NCBI GenBank assembly: GCA_012064415.1
Contig: SSNU01000008.1
Coordinates: forward strand, 15,472 to 72,267
DNA: 56,796 nt
Source: Gyrodactylus bullatarudis
Lineage: Eukaryota; Platyhelminthes; Monogenea; Gyrodactylidea; Gyrodactylidae
Reading direction: 5' to 3'
Positions 39,501 to 51,500 of the stretch are shown one piece after another. The position numbers were made by a program, and so were the translations under genes. Each line of letters begins with the position of its first letter. Within the stretch, counting starts at the first letter, position 1. A model generated the notes under the pieces. That model saw nothing but the letters and a program-made list of their open reading frames with translations. It had not been told where the DNA came from and did not search any database.

Positions 39501-42500
39501 ATGATACATGTTTCTATTTAGGTAAAAATTTATCACCATAAACCTTGTTTTTTTATCATTTATCATCGAAAAAGGTTTTATTAAAAGTATGTCTGAGAGG
39601 TAAGACAAGTATGACCCAGCCCTTTGAATAAAATAAAATCTCATTGTTTGAGATAATTTCCATTTTTACTAGGGATTACTGTCCATTCACTTATTTCGCA
39701 TTTTCACGGTAACAAATCTAAAATCTTTTCGTAGAATTTTTTTCAATTTTTCAAATATGAAATGAAATACAATAATTATAATTTAGGAGTATAATTTTCA
39801 AATTAAAGAATTTTTATTATTTTTTTATTTTCATGATTATAATTATTCGAATTAAAATTATTCATTCATTAGTGATGAATCATTAGCAATCCTGCAGGTA
39901 TTGATAGGAACAAATAAAATTCTTTACAAATTGAGTTCAAGATCAAAAAATGGAAAATTTAGTTTCTATAGGACTTATTTTGTTCTCCACATTCTTCAAC
40001 ATCTCACAAGTTGAGAATAAAATCTTATTTTTTAGTTGTTTTTATATCAATTGCTTCGCGGACTCGCTTATTGTCATGATAGACATATTCTCCATAGAGA
40101 TTTGAAACCCCAGAACTTATTAATAAGCCAAAAGGGTGAACTGAAATTAGCAGATTTCGGACTTGCCCGTGCAAAAAGTGTTCCTTCCAAGACATATAGC
40201 CATGAAGTGGTGACCTTATGGTATCGGCCACCAGATGTTCTACTTGGTAGTACAAATTACACTGCCTCTCTTGATATGTGGGGAGTTGGATGCATATTTA
40301 CAGAGCTTGTATCTGGTGTAGCTACTTTTCCTGGGTCAAAAGATGCTGTTGATCAATTGAACAAAATTTTCAGAGTAATATCTTGTTCTAATAAGTATTT
40401 TACATAAATAAATTTTACTGGTTATTATTACAGATTATGGGAACTCCTAATGAGAAGACATGGCCAGGTGTCTCTAAGCTACCTCAGTACAACCATTTGA
40501 TTCTTGGACATCCTTTACTCCGAGATGGGGATAGTAATTCTAAAGATAGAGTAAGTTTTTCTATCTAAAAAAATAAATTTAAATATATCTTTATGACTTT
40601 TGCTTAGCCATCAAAAGTTTGTATTCAATGTCCAGGAAAACCTTTACGGCGAATAATTCCAAGATTAAATGCAATCGATTTATCAGAAGATGTTGCTTAT
40701 TTATTCTTACAATTAAAACCTTCTGAAAGAGTTTCCGCTAGAACTGCCATGCGTCACAAATATTTTACTCAGGATCTGCCTACAAAAAAACTAGATACAT
40801 TACCTGATAGTATGTTACGATTTCAATTATTCTTATTCAAATTAATAATTTCAACTCAAATTTTAAAGATATTTCAATATTTTCTTTACCTGATATTAAT
40901 TTAATTGCCGAATCACCAAAGCGCCGAAGTCATTTAGCAAAAAGTATTCAAAATATGAAAGTTGATTCAATACCTCAGAAAATTTTAACAGAATCAAGTC
41001 AAACATTACCAGAGCTAGTAAAAAACATAAGCCTTGTGGAGAATAAAATTTCAAAACCATCAGAACAAGTAATATCAAATTCCTTGAAGAGAATTGATTC
41101 TAATTCGAAATATAAACAAAATCACATGTCAGAAGATTCTGATCAGCATAAAAGTCATGAACAAAGAAAACCTTCTCGAATAAGTCCAATAACTGTTACA
41201 AGTCATGCAACACAGACAAATGATATAAATCAAAATGTGAGTTTGTTTAATTTATAATAACTAAAATTATCTTTAGGTTATATGATATAATTTATATATA
41301 ATCTTTACTCTCTGGTTTAAACTAAGTTTTTTTTCATATACCTCTCAGAATAAATTCTCAAAGAAATGGACCATGGAATGATATCACTTTTTGAATGTTT
41401 CAAACAAAGATTAAAATTTATTCAAAAATATACCAAACGCAAGATCTTGTCATATTAGATGCATTGTTTTATTTGCAATTTTTATGTCACTGACTAAAGC
41501 TATTCTGGAAATAGTCTTCGCATATGCCGAAACCAAGAAACTATTCATTTTTCAACAGAATTGATGGCAAAAACATAAAAATAAAGAATTAAATTAAATA
41601 TTGAGAAATTTTGAGATCTGAAGATCCATTATTAAAAATTTTTGAGAGCTTCAAAATTGTGAGAAATATTGATCTGGGGACAAGGACAATAACAAAAAGA
41701 TTTTTTTAGAGAAATCAAAAGACCATCAGAAGTTGTGTTAATTAATGAAAAAATTCCTCTAAAAGATTTTCACATTAAATTTTTGGAGCAAATTTTCAGA
41801 ATCACTAATTTTATAAATTTAAAATTTATTATTTTAAAACTGGATTAACGTTTGTAATCAGCATTCTTTGATCAATTTTAACTCCGCTTGAAAAAATCAA
41901 GAAGCTTCATGATATGAGAGATTAACAAATAAATAATTGCTGAAAGCTTCAATAGATGCCAACAGTCATCGAAATTTCCTGAGTTGATAAATAAAAGAAG
42001 GCTTTAAATCATTTGGCAGTGAACTCATCTTCGTCTTCAGCTGTTGTAATTTTTTCTTTAATCTGTTTAGACTGTAAGCTTGTTTAGAAACAGAAGGCTC
42101 ACAACTCATAAGCTATCAAGCTAAAACCCTGATCTGAATTCTATTGAAAACTTAATTCACTTATTGGATAAATTTTGTTGAAAGTCTCTTGTGAAAATTA
42201 AGATAGAAAACTGGGATACAAACGGCCTAATATTGAATTTCCTTCAATTTTAAATTAAAAAACGCAATTTATCATGGGCTTTGAAGTGGTCTAAAGACAG
42301 AAATGAATTCATATCTTTGATTAAAAATTAAATTTCATTAATTTGTATATTTACTCATAAGTATGCCTTTCATCATTTATTTTTTAAGGACAAAAATACC
42401 ATTGAAATTCAATTTTTGGAATGAAATGAAAACTAATGAGAAGAAAAAATTTATATTTGAAATAAGATCAAAATACTTGAAAGTAAACCTGATTTACGAA

Positions 42501-45500
42501 AAAAAAATTTCACTTTACTGGTTTTTTCGAGAGCAGTATCCAGAATGATCTTCGATCAACAAGTCAGGGTTGAAAAAAATTTTTTTTCTTCTTGATTTGA
42601 TCCAATTTTCTGGGTCGATCAAACGAGGGTCAAATTTCCTCAAAAATTCTGATTTTTTTAGGTTAGAAATCTCTAACTTGTCAAATAAACTTTTTGTGAT
42701 CAATTTATTTTAAAATAATTTTTCGACCTTGTTTTTGAGATACATTATTCTACAGAAGGATCAGATTTTTAGGCATTCAACATGAAAAAATTATCTGACT
42801 ATTTATAAGCGAACTTTTTTAGACTTTTATTTTATAATTATAGAATAAGTAAACCAAAATAAAGATATGAAAAATAAATTAATTTTGAAATAAAACTAAA
42901 ATGATAAGATAATTTCAAAATTATTACAATTTGAAGGTTATTTTTGAGCTTAGCAAATTGTTAAAAATTTAAAATTATCTCTCTACTTCAGAAAATGTGG
43001 ATTGAAATTGTTACAAATTAAATACTAAATAATATTTTGTATTATTTTTAATATAAGATATTATAACTTTGAACCCTGATGCCATAATTTAAACTTTCAT
43101 TGTTTTAAATGGTTTTCAGAACAAAAGAAATCGTCGGTTAGAGTAAGCCTTTTAATAATTTTTGAGGTCATAGTTATTACATAAATTAACTTTAAAAATT
43201 TGTGTTATTTTCGAAAATTATTAATAATTCAATTTTAAATATTAGAACTCAGATATACCAAATAATTTCTTATCAAATGATGAAACTCTCCCCAATTTGA
43301 ACTCATCCACAATCTCAACCAAATATGCGCCTATAATTTATCATCAACACCAAGTGCCAATAATTGCTGCTACGGCTGCTGCTGTTGCTGGAGCTGCAGC
43401 TTTAGCTACTGGTTGTTATTATCCTAATGATGGCCAAGTTTCAGCTCCATTTATTTGTAATTCCTATCCTTATTTTTTCAATAAACCTGCTGCTAAAATT
43501 CCTGAAGCGTGTTTTTATGATCAGAATAACTTGACAAATCATCGATACAAATCAATTCCATTAGCAGTTTCTAGTACTGGGACAACTTTCGATGAAATAA
43601 GTTCTTTTCAGAGTGGAAGAGAATCTGTTGCAACAAGTTACAATTTGAAACAAAACGGTTATGTGCTGCCACCTCAGCAAAATAGTATTCAGAGTACAGG
43701 TTAGTCGATTTATCTTTATCCGAGTTTTTCATTCAATAAACCAATTAGAGTTAAGTGAATTAAAATTCAGACTTTTGATAAAAGCTTAATAACTAGGAAT
43801 AACATAAATTAAAATAATATATCAAAGGAAAGAACGTTAGATTTAGCATCAGATTTGCTCCAGAAAAATCTAAAAATTTCTTCTTGAGATTTTAATTTGG
43901 GTATTTATTTTGCTAATTTTGCAAGAAAATTTCAGAATTTTTCAACTAACCTCGCAAAGTTTGAATGCTTTTCGAACATGGAAACGATTTTAAAATAATG
44001 TGTAAAATTTTATATTTCGTTCGTGATCTGACTACCACCCGGGTTATTATAATTAACCATAATTTAGTAATATATTACCGTATTTTTTGTACCTACTTTT
44101 ATTTAAGATCCTTAGTAAGCTCTTCAATAATTATTATAGTTAACTATTATAATTATTAAATGATATTTCCTATATTTTTTCTATACCTTTTACAGACGAA
44201 AATGATATTTTTCATCATTCAATGTGATGAATTTTTTCGAGTCAAAATGAAAGGGTTAAAAAGGGGGTGGTTTTAACGTGTTTCAATGTTAATTTTCAAG
44301 GTCACGTATAGAATGAAATTCAATTGGTTAAAAATCAGGGGATACTCTCTTCATTGAGTAATTCTTGTTGTACGTATCCAGTACTGTTTATTCATTACGA
44401 AATGCCCAAGCACGACGAAAATATAAGGAAAAAAATTTTAGATCTCTATGAAAATGATGGTAATTGGCAGGAATTGGCAAAATTATGCAATATTCCTTAT
44501 TCGACAGCTTATTGATGGGTTAAGAGTGGTTGTGAATATAATCTTCCGAGAGGAGGAAGAAATAATATTAAAAAATCGAAAGAAAAAGTTCAAAGCATTG
44601 TAAACTTCGGGGAAAATAATCCAGGAGTGACATTGAAAGACTGCTGTGATCATTATCAAAGAGTTTTCAACCAATCAATAGCTGTATCAACAATTCAAAA
44701 CTGGTTGAATGGACTATGTTTTTCTTTAAAGAACTTACAGCATGTTCCTATGAACGTAAATTCAGAAGAAAATAAAGATAAACGACATTAATACTTAACA
44801 ATATTCTTTGAGCACAGAGCACAAGGAAGAAACATGCTGTTTTTGGATGAAACAAACTTCAATCTGTACTGTTCAAGAACAAAAGGAAGATCAAAAATAG
44901 GTGAAAAGTGTCAAATTACGAATACGAATTCGAGAGGGAAAAATTTACATTGTATTGGAGTAGTTTCATCCCAGAGATTGGTTAACTTCCAAATAAAAAG
45001 AGGCAGTTTCACTAAAGAAATTTTTCGTTAATATCTTATTCAGTTAGAAAGAACTATGTCAAAATGATGGCCTGTTTCCTTGCACACTTATCATCGATAA
45101 TGCACCCTGTCATTCAGCATGCGAAAAAGGAATTCAAGATGATAATTTCAAAATTCTCAGGCTGGCCCCGTATTCTTATCTGATAAATCCTATAGAAAAA
45201 GTTTAAAGTAAAAGAGTGAAGTTAAGAAAATTTTGGATGCCAGAAGGGAAGTAATTATTGAATATTCGAAAAATGGAGGGGACATTCCTAAGACTGAATT
45301 CAACATGCGTATCTTAGAAGTAGCAGCTCAAAATGCTATAAGAGAAATATCACCCTACTCAATTGCTGAATGCACGAGGCATATTGAAAAATATTTTCCC
45401 CTAGTAATGAATAAGCAAGATTTACTTGAATAAAATCTCTCATTTTGAATGAAAAAAAAAATTTTTGAATTGGATTTTCTCTTAATTATAACCAGGGCAA

Positions 45501-48500
45501 CTTAAATCATATTTTGGCATATTTTGATATGTTAATATACAACAATTACTGAATCTACTTATATCAATCACGAAAAAAAATTCCGAAATTTAACGGAATT
45601 TTTAAGTCATACATATGCTTTTCCTCTTTAAGTCATATTTTTGGTTATATTTTTTCTTATAAGTCATAAAGTATGAGTTATAGTTTATTCAAAAAGAATA
45701 AATCCTTGAAAAATTTTTTCTTTAATGTATAATATAATGTACATTGTATAAGTACCCCCTTTTTGAATTTATAAAAAAATTATTAATTGGATTAAATCTT
45801 ATTTTCCTTCATGTTAATTTTTACTAGCATAATGAAAATTCAAGGTATGTGCATAATCTGCACTGTAGATTTTTGGAAGCAGGCATGTTCTTGAACAAAA
45901 ATTACAGGGTCCCCTTCAGTGTTGAATGTAACCCCATATTCGAATAACCAATGAAAATTCATCATTTCTCCTTTGGATTGTCCTAGTCTAGAATATTAGC
46001 TTTGAAATTTTTATAATACAGTGTGTTTAACAATGCCTAAACATCTCAAAACACCTAAGGAATATGCTTCTGAGTCTCCTAAGGAATTCGCTGTTATTGA
46101 AGGATCGTTGTATTGTTTACTCTGTAGGAAAAAGATTAATTCTTCTAAATATTTTCTTCAGGATCAACATATTAAGACGATTGCTCATCGAATAAGCATG
46201 TATCGATTAAATGGAAGTACAGTCCAGAAAACCATTGATACATCAGAAGATAAATTTAATCATAATCTGGTCAAGACATTTCTGGCCTGTGATATTCCTC
46301 TTCATAAACTTCGTGAACCAAGTCTCAAGAAGCTCTTCGTAGATATGAATCATCCCTTACCATCAGAGGCAACCGCAAGAAGAATTGCAATGGATATTCA
46401 AAAAGAAGAGCAGCGAAAGATTACTGAATATGTTAGGAACAAGAGTATATTCATCATGATTGATGAGTCCTTTATACAGGAGAAAAATATAGTAAACGTT
46501 ATCATTGGCACTTTAGAGAATCCTTCAAAATCTTATCTTGCTGAGTCAATAGTTGTTCAAGAATCCCTTGATTCCTGTAAAGCTTGCCAAATACTTGCTG
46601 ATTTTCTAGTTAAAATGGAAATAGAACGAGAAAATTTTTTATTATTATTGACAGATGCAGCCTCATACTTCACGTCCAAAGAAACCGAAAGTGTTCTTAG
46701 TGTTCTGTATCCTAGTTTGATCCATGGAACTTGTTTAGCCCATCTATTACATAACTGTTGTTTCAAAATCAAGGCTTATTACAAAGATTGTGACGAACTA
46801 ATCGCCAGAATCAAGGACCTTATAGTGAAGAATAAAAAACGAAGAAAATTCTTTAAAGCAATTGGTCAACCTCCAAAACCTGTTGTAACTCGATGGGGTA
46901 GTTGGTTACAAGCCATTGATTACTATGCTAGAAACTTTCCCCAGGTGCGAGAAATCGTTCTATCATTAGAAGCAAGTGGTAAGAAAGTAGATGCTGCTAA
47001 AAAGAGTGTAATGGCTCCTAACATTCAAAATCAACTGTCAACAATTGTGAGATGCTATGGATTCATAAGTGAGATTATTATAAAAATTCAAGATCGAAAT
47101 GCAAAAATTATAGAGTACTATAACAGATTGCGGACTCTAGGTTTTGGTGAAGATCCGGTAGAATTGAAAAGCTACTTGGATAAACGTTTGTCTTCCAATG
47201 GTATGATCAAAATTATTGACCAATCTAAATCTCAAATAAGCCCTATTCAGTATGCGTTGCTTCAAAACTGCCAACCAACAACTTCTGAAGTAGAAAGATC
47301 ATTTTCTATTACAAAAACAATTCTTAAAAAAGATAGAATTTTTGATGATGAAAATATAAGAATTTATACTATGAACAAATTTAATAAAAATTAATTTTTA
47401 ATCATACTACTTGTATGATATTTTTTATTTTTAGTCATATGAGTCATATTTTTAAGCATATTCTAAGGCATATTTTTTCGAAAATAAGGTATATTATATG
47501 AGCATATTTTGAAATTTTTAAGTCATATTTTGGGTTGCCCTGATTATTACATATAATCAAAGTCGAGATACCATTAGTTATACATGTGAATATACTATTT
47601 ATACTTACAGAAAAATTTTTTTTATTGGAACACGAGTAATTACTAATACCCCCCTCAAATGGTGGTAATTGATAAATTAGTTGGACTTATTTTTTTCATA
47701 ATATCGACAAATAATATATATTCAAAGTTTCTTTCGGCTGGATACGGCTGGGTTCTTTGCCATAAGATTTAAGTCAAAGGACTTAGTTTAGTACTGTTTC
47801 GTGAAAAGTTGTATTGAATCAGATACATATATGCTGATAATTTGATAAAAAGGTTGAATCCAAAAATTTCCTACTTTTGAAAAATAACTTTACTAAGAAA
47901 ATGCAATTTAAAACAAAGCTCAAAGAATCTTTCTTTTTTGTTTGAATATATATTATTTGTCGATATTATGAAAAAAATAAGTCCAACCAATTTATCAATT
48001 ACCACCATTTGAGCCAACAAATGAGGATTAATTTAGTCTCAAAAGAAGGAAGATTTTCAGGAATGAGCACCGATGTCTTTGATTGTCGACTTTCTAACCA
48101 TGCAGCTCAACGTTTGATCAAGTTTCAATGACGGAGTTTCAGTGAGTATTTCTGTTGATTCTTATGGGATTCGCTTTTGGTTTTATGCTCAAATCGTATA
48201 TCTATATGTGTCCAATCTAAGTTTCAAAGAGTTTCTCCTGTCCTTTCTTCCTTCAAAAACTATCTCACTTTTTGTAATTGACATAATTTTACCAAATACA
48301 TTTTCTCGTATATACTCACCAATTTGTTGTCTTTTCCTCTCCAATGATGAGGGGTTTTAAAATGTGTTGAAGATGGATTTGGCACTCATTTTCCCCTGAA
48401 ACAGTGAATTTTCCCATTTTCACAAAAACTAACTTATTTTCCTATCTAAATGTATAGAAATGACTTGCTGCATTCTGATTGGTCGAGATAAATAATACTT

Positions 48501-51500
48501 AATTAGGGGGGTATTAGTAATTACTCGTGTTCCAATAAAAAAAAATTTTTCTGTGACCTTCATACAATAACATTATGTCTTTTGTACATAATTGTATATT
48601 CTCACTTTGATACGAAAGTTTTTTCCTTTTTATTGAAGAAATCTCTCATTTTCGTCTGTAAAAGGTATAGTTAATTTGAAAATGATTATTATTTCATATA
48701 GGTATTCAGCACGAGCCGTTATTTTATCCTAGTGATCAGCAGATGTTTCCCCTAAGCAATCTCAATTATCAAGTCAATCAGTCTCAAATGGATCAATATA
48801 ATTGTAACTACTTTACAAACCAAATCAATAACCCACAAAACAATCTTCCTTCTCTCAATAACAGAATGTATTTAACAAAGTTCAATACAAATCAGCTAAA
48901 AAATAATCAATTCTCAGAAGGAAATTTTCTCAGTGAATCTTGCAGTAATTCTAGAAACAATAAAGGTAAATAATATAATTTTTTTAATTTGAATTCTGTT
49001 ACTGAGATGAATTACCGATGTCATGGGAATAGCACGAAAAAATATAAATGGTGCTGATTAAGGTTTCATAATTAAAATTATTGTGTTGCTGGGAAGAACT
49101 CTGTGATCCGTTTGCTCGTCTCGACTTCTTCTCTTTTTGGGTGGGAGCTGGGACAAATGCTTTTGCTCTTTTGGTATTGGGAGGTTCAAGGGCTTAACAT
49201 GGTTTTTCTGTTTGCATAGATTTCGCTTTTATTGATAACAATAACACCTCTAAAGATCAATTTGATTAAATAATGTTGCATACCTGGCGTGATCCAATCA
49301 AATTTTTAAAAAATGTCAAACAATAATTTAATTCTAAAAAACCTATATATTTGGCATGTATCACACTGATGAGTATGCCCTAAATAAAGGCCTTATTTGT
49401 GAGTAAAATCCTGGCATCTTTTTACTTTAAATCTCATGACATCGGTGACCCAGCTCAAAACCAAAGTTAAAAAACATTTATTTAACTTATTGGTCTCAAT
49501 CTTGTTTTTTGTTAGAAATAGATCTGTATTGTAATAAAATAAAAAAAATTATATGGATATATTATTAAAATATCGTGGATAATTGTTACTCACAAAAATT
49601 TTGATGAGTTTATTCTTCTCCTCTTCTCATACTTCCTCACCAGACTTTTTTATAATTCTTTGGTACAAAAGAGTTATAAAGTGAACTTCCTAAAAATGTA
49701 TATGAAGAAGAGAAACCGACTAATGACTAATTAAGATTTTTTGTTTTAAGTCGATCCACTTTGAGTGCTTCTATCTTTCTTATTTCAAGTTGAAGATTTT
49801 AAAATGTCATCTATGCCTCTATTAGCTCTCTATTAGCAAATTGATTTTCTAAGTCTTTTAAAATATCTTTTAAAATAACGGAATTCACTATTTCGGCTCC
49901 AATCTCAATAAATAACCATTCGATGCAGAACCAAAATTTGTGTCAACTGTATTATTTTCATTTTAAAATATTGCCTTGTAGCAATAGAACTTGAAACCAG
50001 TTTCTGATTATTCAAACTCATTCAATTTTTTCGGAAAATCATTACGAAAACTCGTTTTCACAATTGAGAGCCCTCTATACAGGTGAGGGACCCGTTTTCT
50101 TTTCCACTCTGCTATAACGATTATTTACGCCTTGCTTATATACCTAAATCAGCGAAATTTCTAACCAATGGGAGGGTGAGAAACTGTCAACCAATGAAAT
50201 GCAAGTACATCAAATTTGTGAAGTTCGTGGTACACGTTATGAATAATTTCAATAACTAATATAAAATTGATCTGAAGTTAATCAAAATTTAGATATTAAT
50301 CCTTAGAATTAAATTATTTCTAGATTGAGATGTTAAAAAAAATTTTTACGTCGCTTCTACGAGGAGTTTGGTTTTTCGTCATCTTAGGGTAATGATTTTA
50401 GTATCATTAGATAGAGCACATATTTTCAGCATGATTGAATTTTTTATTATGAACTAATAAGGAATTTTAACATTTTCATGAGTTGAAATTAATTCTGATT
50501 AATTTCAAAATCACGTTTCGAATCATCCTACCACGCCACAATGACTCACATGAAAGCACAACGAAAGAGGTGGGGAGGTGTATTAATGCCCAAACGATTG
50601 TGTAATTCTTGTTCGATAGCTATAGTTTATTGAGACCCCTCTTTTATTATTCACACTAAGGAATTTCTATGCATAGAATAAAAAATGATTATACCAATGA
50701 TTTGTTCGACTTCATATATGAGACCCCTAGAATAACTATAATTATAATTGTAGGTTGAGGGGTTTTAACTTAACCTAGTTCGAATTAAAATTGTAATTAA
50801 AGAAAAAACTATCCTTGAAATGAATAATTTTTATTTCAGTTATTCGTTAAATTCATACACACTAGAATTGTGCAAAGGCATTTCGATTCTAGTCTTTTTT
50901 CAAATTTCACTTATTTGGATCAAGTTTCTTGAGCCTTTCCAATTCAAAACAACTAAAATATCTACAAGGTTATCTAAAAGACCTTTCTTCTCTTCGATTG
51001 AGATATCGACGTCTTCATTTCTCGGTATCAAACCTGCATGCTCCCAACATTTCACAATTGTCTCTGGTTTTATGCTATCCCAGATCTGGTCAGCCATATT
51101 AACTGCATCAGCAAGGCCAACTATTTTCGAAATATCTTCTACTGGAGCCTCTTGTTGGCGACGCTTTTCATCCAAAAGCTTATTGTAACCAGCTTTGAAT
51201 GCCCTTACAACTCCATTATCAATAGGCTGTAGACAAATGAATTGTAGAATTGAGCTGGTTATAGTTTATGTCATCTTCAATCAGACACAAAATTTGTCTC
51301 TTCTTAAACAATGATTTGCCTGAAAAAGACTTAAAAATTATAAATACGATTTTACTTCATCAAGATTAAAATTAAAAGATTTTCTTGAAAAATTATATGG
51401 GAAGTTGGTTTTGAGAATCCATCTGAAGATTTTTCGATCTGATTTCGATAGTTTTATTTTTGTGAGAATATCAGATGTTACTTTCTGGGCTCTTAAAACT

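Larger units (their letters stand above)
36054..39713. mobile_element. Nested foldback element, about 160-bp arms
   Basis: Left arm 36054 to about 36215 (GTTACCG, TGGACTGTAATCCCTAGTA, GCAATGAGATTTTAT, TTTCAGACATACTTTTTAA) pairs imperfectly with about 39545-39713 in reverse. Inside, 36326-36400 and 38745-38822 form a second inverted pair (CTGTACAGTAGGCTA, AGCAAACCATATTTTTTAGA). A non-LTR fragment is inserted at 36816-37603. Confidence 0.75.
44181..48670 (+). mobile_element. Tc1/mariner-type transposon interrupted by two insertions
   Basis: Termini CTATACCTTTTACAGACG (44181) and CGTCTGTAAAAGGTATAG (ending 48670) are perfect 25-bp inverted repeats, with TA available on each side. Subtracting the hAT element (45493-47542) and the foldback (47607-48554) leaves about 1.5 kb, a normal size for this superfamily. 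It lies in intron 14. Confidence 0.85.

Noticed and set aside
43120..43142. 23-nt segment with AG acceptor and GTAAGC donor, a possible micro-exon between exons 13 and 14
   Set aside because: It would enter in phase 0 and leave in phase 2, but exon 14 is open only in phase 0. Exon 13 joins exon 14 directly in phase.
50820..51188. Plus-strand 122-codon frame within the pogo element
   Set aside because: Antisense shadow of the minus-strand transposase C-terminus (51175-50900).
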